Origin: Centroberyx gerrardi
Lineage: Eukaryota > Chordata > Actinopteri > Beryciformes > Berycidae
NCBI RefSeq assembly: GCF_048128805.1
Contig: NC_136016.1
Location: 8,060,501-8,124,500, forward strand
Reading direction: 5' to 3'
Length of the DNA: 64,000 nt
The position numbers were made by a program, and so were the translations under genes. Positions 30,440-43,451 of this stretch are shown piece after piece (position 1 is the first letter of the stretch; each line of letters opens with the position of its first letter). The notes under the pieces are model-generated. The model was not told the origin of the DNA. It did not search any database and saw only the letters and a program-made list of their open reading frames with translations.

Positions 30440-33400
30440 GAAAGGCTGAAGTCAGACCAACTCGAGAGGGTTTCCACATTATTTACCCCTGACTGGACTG
30501 GACTGGACTGGGATGCAAGGATGCCCATCTTGGAGAAAGAGACACCCAAAGGCCGCGGGGACAGCAAAGTATGGAAAAAGTGACACCGTTTTCTCGGTGA
30601 ACTTTTTTTTTTTTTTTACATGAACATTTTCATTTTACATGTTAGATTTCCAGCCTACATTTTGTTTACTTTTTTAGAAGGTTTTACTACCGTGCAGCGA
30701 ATATTTCCTCAGTTTTGCCCACTGACCGCTAGGGGCAAAATGTATACATGATATCTGTGTATCTGTCTATCATCCCTCAGGGGAAATATCACAAACATTG
30801 TAATTACTTTAGTATTGACATAGCGCAACTCACCTTTTGTGCATGAGATTTGTGGAATACATCAGAGCGGAGCCGGTTGTGGATGGCGTTATGTTGGAGG
30901 TTCATAATGTGGGTTGACTGGTTGGTATTGAGCTTCAACTCAATTATTCTAACTGGGAATGTGGTTGGCCAATTCATTTAAACACCTTTTTTTCCTGTTG
31001 TTGTTTTTTTTTTTGTTACTGTTACTGTATTGATTAAATAACATTTCTGCAAAGTCCCCATAAAGTCTATGAACCCACTGCCAGACAACTTATTTTAACA
31101 ATTCCAACATACTGGACAATATTAACAGCTTGGGTTGCAAACAGTACTTACTATGCAAATGATCCAATGTCATACAGGGGAGATAATCAATTTGCATTTT
31201 CTTTCCTTAAAAGAAGACCATTTGCAATTCCCACATGGCAGTGGAATTTATTCTCAAATGTATCTTGAAGCATTTCTAATGAATTATTAACTCTGGTTCT
31301 AATAATACAAGCATTAAAGAAAAGTTCTGGGGGAAATTACCCCTTTAGCCCTCTAACTAATGAATAATCACTCTGAAACAGGGGAAAATATTAAAATGCT
31401 GAACAGCTGCTGTCCTTTCGTGACTCCTCCTCAGTGTTTATACCAGTGTGTTGTTTTCATGACAGCAGGTCCTGCCGAAGGTCCCCGTGCCCCCGCTGAA
31501 GCAAACCCTGGACCTGTACCTGAAGTGTGTTCAACACCTGGTGAAGGAGGAGCAGTTTAAGAGGACAAAGGCCATCGTGGAGAAGTTTGGGGCTCCTGGA
31601 GGTGCGGGGGAGTTTCTCCAGAAGAAGCTGCAAGAGAGGAGGGACAAGACAACCAACTGGGTAAACACAAGACAAACAAAACAGACACTACTTCACCTTA
31701 CAACCAAGCTGCATGAACTAGGAAAAGGTAAAGGAAGAACATATCCAGCTGCTCTTGGAGGCCTTAAAAATGTCTTTATTGGTACAATCTGTATCAATAA
31801 AGATGTGTTTTTAGAACATCCATCCGCCTCCAAGAGTAAAGTCTCAGAGCCAGTGAGTAAAGCTGTTTGGGACTCTATTTAAAGAGTTAATTTAGAAGAC
31901 ACTATACAGCCATTTTCAAAAAAAGAAATCATTACCTAAAGTTCATCATTCAACATTTCTAAAATATCTAAAATATAGAGAATCCAGTTTTTTAATGTGT
32001 CAATTATGGACTTAAATTACCTGCTAACCTTGATAGACAACTGTAATTTGTTTTAATTTTGTGATATTGATCATTGTGTAAGAATAGGTGTTTTATTTTT
32101 GGAATAAAACCCTTTATCTGCTCTATGAAGTACAAAAATGTGATGTTTCTAAAGTACTACATAACCCATTTCCAAAAGAGGTGATAAAAGTGAAACAAGT
32201 GGCGATACAGATTTATCTGAGCCTCCGCTTGTCATTTGTTGCTTCAGTCTCAATCTCTCAATCCCCAAGCACTTTGGTGATCGGTCTGTCCACAATTCAT
32301 ACAGTTCAGTGAAATCTATCACACTCCCACTCTCACATCGGCTCTCACCCACACTCCCTTTCATCTGGCAGTGATACACTGTAATGGTTTTTCACTCCGT
32401 TGCCCACAGGTCTCCACTCTGAAAGGGAGAAGTTGAGTTCAAAAAGTTGTGGTAGCATCTCAACAATGTCATCCCTCTGTTTCCCTCTGTTTCCCAGGTC
32501 TACGACTACTGGCTTGAGGATATGTATTTGAACAACAGACTGGCTCTACCGGTCAACTCCAGTCCTGTCATGGTCTTTCCCAAACAGGCATTCAGCGATC
32601 GTAAAGATGCCGTCAGGTATGTGCTACACATTTGGTTCTGCTTTAGTTCACACTGTAACTTTTCCATGTAAGAGTGTGCGAGCTTTATTCACACTCCTGG
32701 TGAGACTTGTAGGCTGTGACGCAGCAGAAACCCTGATGAGGGTTTGGTTCAATGAGGATGAAATCATTTCTAGAATCAGGAGCTGCGACTGTAAAACAAC
32801 ACAGTCCTGTATAGGTCAATGAGTAGAGCAGGGTATTAAATTAAAGTCCACCCTGAATCACTTTAACACTGTTTAAAAACAGCTATTGGGGATGTGTGTT
32901 GAATCACTGGTGCAATTTTGTTGTTTGGTGTCGTAGAAGACATTGTTCAAAAATGATACAGGGAGAAATCTATCAGAGAGGAGACAGAGATAGTATTTCT
33001 CCATCAACAGCAGCCTCAATAGACCAGAATGCAGTTCAGCCACAATACATTTTTCATTAAGGGGTGTGACACTTTACCACAACATAACATAACAGCATTA
33101 CAGATTGATGATAAATAACAGTTTAAGAGTATCCAAGGGTGGATTTTACCTTATACTCCCAGTTCAATTCTCCCTGCGACTGCTCTAATGCTAAAAATGT
33201 GCACAGTATCAGTTCTACAGGACGCTTTCAATGAAAGCATCCACCAAATGGCAGCTGTTGCCACGCCTAAATAATGCAAATTCTAGTTTTCAAACCACAA
33301 CACTGCACCACCATCACCAATCCAACGCAAAACGCACACTACAGCATCGTCCATCCTATAAATTCTGTAGCTGCTGAGAGGTTTATGCTCTTCTCAGCAG

Positions 33401-33803
33401 GCGAGGACTCAGATTAAGATCAGGATGACAGACATGGAGGAGAATCAGCGTCATCTCTTGGCTAAATCTCCGTCCGTTATTAAATGAGCTGTGGTTCCAC
33501 CAGACATTACACCAGTCCGTCCAGCCCTGTAACTCACCATTAGCTTTTGTCAGCTCGCGGCGCACTAAGTGAATATTTCCAGAGCACCCCAAGCAGCTGG
33601 TAATCTACTGACAGGGCCACTTATTAGATTTGGAGTGACAGGTCCAAGCTCTCCATAGAGACTGCTAGTCAGGCCTTGTTTAGGGGTGTGGCGCGCTGAG
33701 GCCGCCGCCTCTCTATTGATCTGGGTTTGAATGTAATAACACCGAGACAAATGACATACAACACGAGACCTGACGGGGCTCTGTGTTTTGCCCACACCGC
33801 CCA

Positions 33804-33847
<44 letters not shown>

Positions 33848-36800
33848 CTCTCTCTCTCTCACACATACACACACACAGCTCGCCCACTGTATCCTTGTAA
33901 TTCACCACAATGTGATTACCGCTGCTGCACTGAAAGATGAGAGTGTGTGTGATCATGATCCCTGACCAGTCCACTGTTTATATATGTTCATGTTCAAATT
34001 TATATTTAAGGAAAAAGGTTAAAAGAAAAGGTTTAACAGCAAACCCTGTGCCCCTCTTTTCTGAATTTGTCCTTTTTACTCTTTGAAGGTTTGCGGCTCA
34101 CCTCATCACAGGAGTGCTGGAATATAAGGCTCTCATTGATGCGTAAGTTTAGTAGATCTAATGTCATTATCTACCACCCTGCTATCTGTATTTCTACACC
34201 CCATCTCTTGATCATTTCACCTCCCTGGTCCTAAAAGTGTAAAGTCTGAAATCCTATGAACTGCTGTCATAAAAAGGCACCGGATGAGAGTCCTCAGAGT
34301 TTCATTTGACATCTGTCACTGTATCTCCGCGGCTATCAGGCGGGCGCTGCCGGTGGACTTCGCCCGGGGCCAGCTGGCTGGGACCCCTCTGTGCATGAAG
34401 CAGTACTACCGCCTCTTCACCTCCTACCGCTTGCCGGGACTGAAGAGAGACACGCTGAAGGTCCAGATGAACGCGGCCTCCTTGGAGCCGGAGCACATCA
34501 TTGTGGCGTGCAAGAACCAGGTCAGCACGCTGGCCTCTGAGGAAGCTATTCATAGGCCGCCGCAGTTCTAACTCAAGAAAGGGTCCAGTGCATGTTGAGA
34601 GAAATTCCAAGTGAATGTAAAGGACATATTGATTAAAATACATCATTGGTTTAAACTGATAATATGTTTATAATAGTGTAGTTTAATTTTATCAGTAGGT
34701 GCAGTTTGAGTTTCTTATCCCAAGCAGTCAGTGCATCACATCTTTTCTAGGATCATATCTTGTTTTTGGGGTTTCTATGCCACCAGAAGTCTGCCAGATA
34801 CATCACTGGCTTCTAGTGCAGCTAAACTTCTCCTTCAGAAGAATGGATTTCAAAGTATAGGACTTTCTTCAGCATCTAAACTGGCTGCAAAAGGCAATTT
34901 CAAATATCTACTCTGACCTGAACTGCCATCTTTGAATATATTGTGATACTAGTATTATCGTCATCACAGGGACATGGCCATTTGCATCCCAACTGGCATG
35001 ACATGGTCTAATGGTTGAAAAGGTTACAGGCACAAAGTGTCAGATATTCCATCCTGTTGAACCACATGGGTCCAGACTACAAAGCTGTTCCCAGTGACAG
35101 GCAAATTCTAGTACACAATACATACAAAGGGGCCAGCTTTGTATACATACCATACATACCATACATACATACATACAAACATACATACATACCATACATA
35201 CATACAAACATACATACATGAAGAAAGTATGACTTACTGTTAGTGGATGACTATTTGGATGACTTTAATGTATAACTTATAAAATGTCTGAAGGGATAAG
35301 AGCCAGGTCTGACTGTATTTCATGGTCTTGTTCTGAAAACGAAGTGTCTAGATGAATTTACAAAGCATAAAGCTATCTACAGCAGTTTAACGAAATGCTT
35401 ATTTGAATATCTATGCCAAAAGCCTATTTGGTTATCTAAACTGACCGGAACATAATTTTTCACAGCTGAATTACTATTGTATTACACTGCACAGATATCA
35501 AAGGGACCGTTTACGTGACAATTTGCATGACTTTTGGGGTGGATTGATACAAAAGTTATCTGAAGCTGTGGAGTGGTCATCTTTGTATCTCACAACAACA
35601 TAAATACAAACCAATTGTAGAGTACTAAAGCACCCTGCAGAACAGCATGATATAGGGTCCATGAAAATAGATTCTAGCATTAATGTTGGCTTTCCTTGAA
35701 TGCACAAAATTACATGCCAACATCTTGACAAATACCTTCACTGCGACTAAATAATGCCTGAAAGTATTCTGACTTATTATTTAATAGAGGAAGATTTGTA
35801 AAGATAATCATTAGCGACACATTGGTCAAAAAATAAAAAAATAAAAATATATTTTTCTTTCCAATTTTATAACTTGGTAGGGTCCCACCATGACACCATG
35901 TTAAGTTGGTTGTGCATAATGCTGGTGAATATGTCCCTTTAAAGATGAATTAAGATGGACTGCTTTATTATTATTTATGCAACATTACAACTGATTGCTC
36001 AGTAATCTTTTACAAATCTTTTGAAAATAGAACTACAGACTCATTCTCTTTCACGCAAGGTTTTGCTGAGCATCCATACTCTTTTTCAGCAAGACCCTGC
36101 CTCAGTCTCCTACTATCGGCCAGTGAGCAGCTCCACTAGAACGTCTGAGGCTTAAGTGTCTCGCTCAAAGTCACCTCAGCAGTAGTGGCTGAGTCCTTCA
36201 CAGTAGTCCTTCACTTTCCCCACCCAGACTTTCCCAGCTGCCCTGGGAATTTGAACTGGAATCATTCCTAACCATAATAGAAAACTTAAACTCAAACACA
36301 CTGGCAGATGAAAAGAATTAGACTGTCTAGTGTAACAAATCCTCTGAACATAGTTGCTATTCTTTCTGACAAAATCAGAAAGAAAAATCTATCCATATAT
36401 TAGTTATATGGCAAAACAAGGAATAATCGGAATTCTGGCTGAAAAAAGGAATTTTTTTATCGTTGTTGTTGGACCTCTAAAATATGGTGGACAAAGGCTG
36501 AAAGAGCATTGGAGGAGGGCTCACCTGGACGGGGTTCTGGGAACTATCAATCTGTGGCACATAAGGGCCCGTCCCTATGGAGACACAGGCGGCTAACTAA
36601 ATTACTGTTGATTGAATCTGCCACTTTGTCTGAGAGCCTCCTTGAGTCGCATGTTCAACTGATTGCAGCAGAGGAGCCATATTTAAGGTAGCCATTGGAA
36701 TAAAGCCATGTTTAATCCCTGCCATTATTACTGGTGCTCTTGTTATCTCAGCTATATTGTACCTACATTGTGCCACAATTAGCAAGCAAGGACACAACTG

Positions 36801-39800
36801 AACATTTCCCTGTTGTTGTTGCATCATGTGCCTTTCAGGTCTTACATGATAGAACAGTTAAGAAATACATGACTACATGACTTTTCTAATCTGTTTTTTT
36901 TTCACTAGTTTTTCGTGTTGGATGTTGTCGCAAAAAACAAGCAGCTCAACGAGATGGAGATCTTATCCCAGCTAGAGAAAATAGTGAAAATGTCAGAGAA
37001 CGCTGAAGAGAGGCTCCCTCCTTTTGGTGTCCTGACATCTGACGGGAGAACAGAATGGGCACAAGCCAGAGATGCACTAACAAAAGGTCTCATCTCAAAC
37101 ACCTCAATTGTTATTATAACGTTTTTAAACCTATCTCAACATATAACAGGGCTAAACTAGTCTCCCTCCCTCCCCTATCCAGATCCGACCAACAGGGCAT
37201 CTCTGGCTCTGATAGAGAGCTGTGTGTGTGTATTGTGTCTGGATGAGCCCAGCGGGCTGGAGCCCAACGACACCAACCGGGCCCTGCTGATGCTGCACGG
37301 GGGCGGCCGTGAGAAGAACGGGGCGAACCGCTGGTATGACAAGCCTATGCAGGTAGGACCGAGCTACAATCCTGCACTAATGGAACTAAATGGACAGTTT
37401 GTTCCATTGGGTAATCCAGGCTCTCTCAGTTTGTTGTAGGAATGGATGGGGTGTGCGGAGTGGTGTGTGAGCATTCGCCGTTCGAGGGCATAGTTCTGGT
37501 GCAGTGCTCGGAATACCTGATGAAATACATGTGAGTCAGCTCATTGCAACATTTCTGAAATGTAAAACTATACAGGACGCCCACACACCCGATACCGTTT
37601 TGCAATCAATGCAGGTGAGACAAATAATGAAAGTGACTTGTTGCTCTGAACAGAACAGGAAGCCCCTCCAGGTTGGTGAGGTCATCCAGCATCACAGAGC
37701 TTCCTCCACCCCGAAGACTGCTCTGGAAATGTAACCCGCACATCCAGGGACTCTTAGCGGCCTCCGCAGACAGACTCCAGAGGCAAGACCAACACAACAC
37801 CAAGTCATGTGCAGAGACATGTCACTAAATTTACAAAGTATCCTCATCCTCTGTGCTTTCTCCCCCAGGCTGGTGCATAATCTCGACATGGATGCATACA
37901 AGTTCAAAGTCTATGGGAAAGAATTCATCAAAAAACAGAAGATGAGTCCAGATGCGTATATACAAGTTGCCTTACAACTTGCATTTTACAGGTACAGCGC
38001 ATACATACAGTACTTTACACTACCAGTTAAATGTTTGGACACACCTGATTGAATGTACTATGTTTTTCATTATCTTAAAGCCATTTTGATCTAACGGCTT
38101 ATGCTTAAATGCTTGAGATTTGTTACTTAGACAAATATAAATAGTGAAGTTGATCCTATGTATGAATTTCTTTCCAAAGCCTTTGCCTTTCCATCAAGAT
38201 CAAGGCAAAGGGCGGCTGCTTTAAAGAATCTAAAATATAAGATAGTTTTGATTTGTTTAACACTTTTTTGGTCACTGCATAATTCCATTTGTGTTATTTC
38301 ATAGTTTTGATGTCTTTACTATTATTCCAAAATGTAAAAAATAGTAAAAATAAAGAAAAATGCGTGTGTCCAAACTGTAGACTGGTAGTGTATATCTGTA
38401 AAAAGCTATAAAAAGCTCTTGTCCATTAGTATGTCCTCTTTAAGTATTACACAATTTGTGAATAAAACACTGATTTCATGAAATTTGTATGTTATTCAGC
38501 CAAGCGGGTGAGTCCAAATGTGGTGGTCACTTTTGTCTGTATGCTCAGATGCACTGGAAGGCTCGTGTCCACTTACGAGAGCGCCTCCATTCGGCGTTTT
38601 GAAGAGGGCCGGGTAGACAACATCCGCTCAGCGACCCCCGAGGCCCTGGCCTTCGTGAAGTCCATGACAGAGGGGAAGGCCGCTCTCACCGTGAGTCATT
38701 TTTCTCACTTTGGCCCCAATTTACTGAGCAACTCCCACATTACTGTTCATCACGCCTGCTCAAATGAAACAGGTGTCCGCCGGCCACCTCCTCACACCAA
38801 AACCCAGTCTCCCCTTTCCAACAAACAGATGACCTCCCAGCAGATTTAAAGCATCTATAAAAAAAGGGGGGGGGATTGGTGGCTGTACCGCTGTCTCTCC
38901 TTGTAGAATGTGAAATGTTCAGCATAAAGCAGTGTTTTTTTTCTCTAAATTGTTCCTCGATTCTCTTACAGGATTCAGAAAAAATGAAAAGACTGTGGGA
39001 TGCAATCAATGCCCAGACAAATTACACAATCGCAGTAAGTATCTCTGGCCAGCAATGACACAACCAGAATTTGAATGTGAACTAATAGAGATGTGATGGA
39101 TCTGATGGGCAAACAGCCAGCTGGGCCATTGCTCAAAATCTTTAAATCCCATTCATGCTGTTAGGCTCTTTGCATAAAAGCAGAATTGGAGAGGCTTCAT
39201 TAGCCCAGAGCAAAAAATAAAGGTTTGTTTTTCAGGCTATTACAGGGATGGCGATAGACAATCATCTCCTCGGGCTTCGGGAGATCGCAAAGGAGCTCAA
39301 CATGGACAAGCCAGAGATCTTCTGTGATGAGACGTATCTGGCCAGTAACCAGTTCATCCTTTCTACCAGTCAGGTAACCTACAATCCCATCATATTCATT
39401 ATCATTTTATTCTAGAATATAAACATTTTATCTCTTCAATTTATTGTGTTAATGACATGTACCTACACCTCACTGCACCACTCAATAAGAAAGCTAGCGT
39501 CACCCCTATAGGCAGAGTGATCGTCTCCTAAGATCCTGACCACCTGCTTCGTGTCAAGTAGAAAGTCCAGTATCCAATAGCATAAAGACTGGTTGACTCC
39601 CAGTGTGTGCAGCTAATCGAACAGAGGCAGGATTGTATTGACCGCTGAGCTGTAGTCAATAAAGAGAAGTGGCAGAGGACTCCTGGTGCTAAAGGATGGA
39701 AATAGAGCACCATCCTCTACACACCTGTTAGATCTGTATGCAAACTGGATTGGGTCCTGCTGTACTTTTGACAGGTAACTGCTGACCAAGCTCTCAAAAA

Positions 39801-40928
39801 AAAAAGCCACTGTCTAGTCATTAAAACAGTGGAAACATTGCAGCGAGTTGGTAAGCACAATGCTTCAGAGTGGCTGAGGACATATGATCTGGCCCTGCTG
39901 TCTTTCTGCTGTTCTGTTTGAGGACCAGGACTCTGACCTCATGGATTTTTTAATTGAAAAAGTGTGGATCTGTGGGCTCCAGCACCCTTGGTACACCCAG
40001 TGGGTTGGCTGTCAGAATATCAAATCAGTTTATCAGGGAGTTTCATCGAGGGTTCTGTGCTTGGTCTTATAGTCTGTAATTAATTGGAGCCCCTGCCAGA
40101 CTCTTCTGCTATCCGTAGCATTGAGTTTATTCTCCAGACCATCTCTGTATTTAGCTTTGGCTTTCCTGTCAACCCTCTTAAATTCATATTTGGATGCCTA
40201 ATACAGGTCTTTATCCCCAGAATTAAAAACAGCATTTTTATTTATACATAGGATTTTCACATCCTTGCAAAACTATGTCTTATTGTCTATGTCTTATTGT
40301 TGCTAAAGAAAGTCACAGACTTAAATGGAGTATAAACATTCACAGACATGAATGCAGGATGTGACTGTAACAGTATAGGTTCTAGATTATGACAAGACTC
40401 TTTAAGCAACTAAACCCCAAACCCAAATCTGTGTAAAGCCTGACATCTAATGGTAAAAAGCCTGCTACTGAAATTGCCATCTGCTATTGGCTGATCTTTG
40501 GTGCCAGGTGATGTCACCACCTGTTGTACTCTATAGAAGGTGACATCATTCCCTAGGCAGAAAAGCAAATGAATCTATTTCAAATACTAAGCCAAACACA
40601 ACTCTTCTCATGCCCCAGCTGAACCGATCTAACCCAGGCTGCGGCCCGCTCCCCTCTCCAGGTCCCGACCACAGTGGAGATGTTCTGCTGCTACGGCCCG
40701 GTGGTGCCCAACGGCTACGGCGCCTGCTACAACCCGCAGGCAGACCACATCCTCTTCTGCGTGTCCAGTTTCCGGGAGAGCACCGAGACGAGCTCGGCTG
40801 TGTTCGCCAAAGCCCTGGAGGAGGGCCTGCTGGAGATCAGGGACCTGTGCAATAGGAGCGGCGCTGCAGCTTCTAAACTGGCTGGGAGCGGCCAGGGAGC
40901 CGGCCAGCCTCATAAAGCAGGGAAGTAA
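30440..40928 (+). CDS. chat: choline O-acetyltransferase
   Basis: Makes acetylcholine from choline and acetyl-CoA in cholinergic nerve endings. Coding exons: 30521-30568 (exon starts 30440), 31469-31660, 32498-32616, 34089-34142, 34340-34520, 36909-37086, 37183-37352, 37430-37530, 37654-37782, 37869-37991, 38549-38690, 38972-39034, 39236-39373 and 40662-40928. All phases close to 634 codons plus stop, like the common 69-kDa form. Landmarks: family signature 1 [45 protein letters not shown], catalytic His at about residue 329 in [56 protein letters not shown] and the CoA/choline-site strand [19 protein letters not shown] with PNGYGACYN. The intron after 37782 uses a GC donor, and the 31466/31469 acceptor is a NAGNAG. 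An out-of-frame ATG at 30513 overlaps the start. Introns hold a small DNA transposon and a LINE fragment. Confidence 0.96.
30490..30512 (+). repeat. (GGACT)n in the chat 5' leader
   Basis: Four tandem pentamers end 8 bases before the proposed start codon at 30521, inside the exon beginning 30440. A five-base unit changes frame with copy number. That would matter only for a protein started upstream. Confidence 0.8.
33806..33877. repeat. compound (CA)n(CT)n(CA)n microsatellite in chat intron 3
   Basis: About 19 CA units, then about 8 CT units, then interrupted CA. It lies in the intron between exons 32498-32616 and 34089-34142. Confidence 0.95.
35143..35220. repeat. (CATA)n repeat in chat intron 5
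   Basis: Tandem ATAC/CATA tetramers with periodic ACC and AAAC interruptions, giving a higher-order unit of about 30 bases. Confidence 0.9.
36055..36275. repeat. probable teleost interspersed repeat fragment
   Basis: Contains segments I associate with a common fish repeat: CCTCAGTCTCCTACT, GGCTTAAGTGTCTCGCTCAA, CACCTCAGCAGTAGTGGCTG, TCACTTTCCCCACCCAGA and GGGAATTTGAACTGG. No family name, ends or target duplication can be given. It lies in chat intron 5. Confidence 0.45.
38018..38390. mobile_element. non-autonomous Tc1/mariner-like DNA transposon (MITE)
   Basis: A 373-bp element with terminal inverted repeats. The left end reads CACTACCAGTTAAATGTTTG and continues into GACACACC. The right end is its inverted counterpart, GTGTGTCC ... 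ACTGGTAGTG. It is flanked on both sides by TA (38016-38017 and 38391-38392), the target duplication of Tc1/mariner elements. The interior has no transposase frame, so it must have been moved by an enzyme made elsewhere. These ends are very common in fish genomes. It sits in the chat intron between 37991 and 38549. Confidence 0.8.
39495..40290 (-). mobile_element. degenerate LINE (jockey/Rex1/L2-like) fragment in chat intron 13
   Basis: The minus strand translates, with interruptions, to pieces of a non-LTR reverse transcriptase ORF. First comes [15 protein letters not shown] with [16 protein letters not shown] (about 40050-40190), the linker before the RT domain. Next is [20 protein letters not shown] with [12 protein letters not shown] and [13 protein letters not shown] (about 39610-39810), the RT fingers and start of the YSSAFNTI motif. 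[22 protein letters not shown] follows. The catalytic YADD block is missing, an in-frame stop follows NTILPLFD, and part between the linker and RT is lost. It is an old, dead, 5'- and 3'-incomplete copy, antisense to chat. Confidence 0.75.
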
Positions 40929-41389
40929 GCCATACTGAGAGAGAGAGAGCGCCCACTCAGCTGCTCCTCTCAGCACTCTTAGACTTAGTTTTAGACTCAC
41001 TAGCGGTGACGTCCCCATGTGTCTTTGTTGTCTGTGCAATAGTGAGTGGTCCTTTTAAAACACTTCAGTGAAAATACAAAGCCTTAAACTTCACATGTAA
41101 CTGTATATATATATATGTAAATTATGTATGGAAAATGGAAAACTGTGAAGGTTTTCAATTTCAGATCTATGTAGACATCAGAATGATCTGGGGTCCAACT
41201 CTGACCCTGCTTGACTCGGCAGACTGACATAACTGGTCTGCTGCCTTTAGGAAACTGAAGCCATGCCTGCTTTTCAGCACTGATGTGAAGGACAACTCCT
41301 CTGTCTGGGGACGATTGAACTGAATGATCTCAGTGTTTATCTGACATACGTAGAGTAGCCTAGTGTATTAGACAGGAGAAGAATCAGCA

Positions 41390-41395
41390 AATAAA
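41390..41395 (+). terminator. chat polyadenylation signal AATAAA
   Basis: First canonical hexamer after the chat stop, about 460 bases downstream. Later hexamers at 42602 and 43253 could give longer 3' UTRs. Confidence 0.5.
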
Positions 41396-43451
41396 GTACC
41401 TATTATATTCACGTGACTTATGAAAATCGTGGTATAAACCTCATCCTGCCAACCTGTCTCACTATGTGTGTGCCATTATATTTGTATGGACTGTATCCAT
41501 GGCACTACCAGATCCACTTTAATGTGCTGTAGTTATTTTTACTGTTGCAGTGTTACAGTAGGTATATGTACATTTTCCGACTCCATTGACACTAATCGGT
41601 CGCCAAAGAGGTTGTAATATATGTGAATCTGACTGATGAGGCACTTTAAAATATAAATATATGAAGAAATAAGTGTAAAAGCTGAGGATAGGTTCATACA
41701 GTATATATATGCACAGTAACACAATGTGTAGCGGGAAGGTAGATGTGTGATATGTGGTTGCATTGACATATGTGATGTTGTCGACCAGTATGTTTGTGTT
41801 CTGTGTGTAAAGCAATAGTTTATGTAATGAACAGTGCTACCTTATAAGCAAGATACAGTGGCAACTGTGTGAGGCAAACCACTGTGTTCATATGTTATAC
41901 TAGTGCTTTTTATTAGCACTTAGAGGTAGAATAAGGGTAGTGTCGTACTGTAGGTACTTTGTGCAATAACAAAAAAGCTAGTACAGTAAGGGTATACGTG
42001 CAATCCATCTAAAATGAAATGAATTCATTAGATGCATGGAGCTCATGCAAAATGAAATGAATTAATTATCATTGCTATTTTTGATATTCAGCAATATTGT
42101 AGTAACATTAGAATGTATTGTCCTCAGTACGGTTTCATAATATGGCAATCTGTGTCATGCATGCTGTTTGGGTCCAAAATGTCCATTCAAAATGTATTGT
42201 TACTTGGATTCCTCTGTACTGTGGGTCTTGTTTGAATCTGTGGTGGTTCATGTCACTGTAGTTTGGATCAATGGTCTGTAGCTCAAAGTCAGCAGTGAAA
42301 ATGTGAGGATATTTGTTGTTCTATGTTCAGATGACATTCATGTTCATTATGTATGTTATGTATCAGTAGACAATGTGAATGTGAGCCATCGAGATGATTT
42401 CAAAAGCCATGCCAAGAAAAGACTATAAGCAAGTAGATTCTGTCCTAACAACAACCCCACACACACACGCATGCTTATTCACACTAATTGTATTTTTATA
42501 TGTAGACATGAAATCAGAAAATCAAAAGCATATATGCACATTAGGTGTACACAAAATATAGCCAATCATGACAGTTATTACTGAAATGCCGGGAATGATT
42601 AAATAAAGAGTGATTAACATGTTGTTTAAGGGGTGCACATTAATAACTAAATTGCCTTAAACTCAAGTGATGCAAACTATTTTCCATAATTGCTGCCAGA
42701 TATAATAATCTAGAAATGTTTGAAGCCATTTCATCTCCGATTGTAATGTGATGTGTTTCTACAGCAAGTTGTTGTTTGTTGTCTACTTTGTGTGTGTGTA
42801 CATGCAAAAGCAAAAGAATGTATTAGTTTTCATGTGGTGTTGAGCTTTTCCTTCTCTCTCTTATAAAAAGAAACTGATGATCCCTGGGGGGAAATTGGCC
42901 AATTATAGCCCAGTATTACAGTATCATAGTAGCCTAATGAGTTAATGTTACACTCATCTCATGGTAACAGTCAGTGGCGATTAATGTTAAAGTCTTCATT
43001 GATAGGGAGAGTAGGTTGTGTTGTGTCAAGTCCATTTCATATTTGATGAATGTTCAGTGGAAACTCTTAACTATGCTTGTCATGACAAAAAAGAAAAAAA
43101 GCTTATTTATTTTTATAGGCTATAACAGTATTTTGTTCATCAGAATCTATAAGACATTGCCAATTTGAAATGTTTTGTGTGTGAGAAATAATACATTGTA
43201 ATGTAATTGTCCTGTAGAGAAAACTGATATAAATAATATCAAAGTCCACAAATAAAATGGACCCCAAACTATCTAAAAATGTCAGTGTTTTCTATTATAC
43301 CATTTTTGCAACCTTAAGTTGTAGGTTTAGGTTGTGGCCCAAAAAGGAATCAACTACAAACAAACCAAGTCCAAACCAATGACTTTTATGTTTGTCATCC
43401 ACAATTGTGTTTCATCAATCTGATTGCCACCATTTCCTTTTTCAGCCCCAT

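Noticed and set aside
30720-30740. Third CTCF-like site (ACCGCTAGGGGCAAA)
   Set aside because: One G short of the consensus in the GGGGGC core. A further near match at 48467-48479 (minus strand) has one core mismatch. Both are too weak to list as features.
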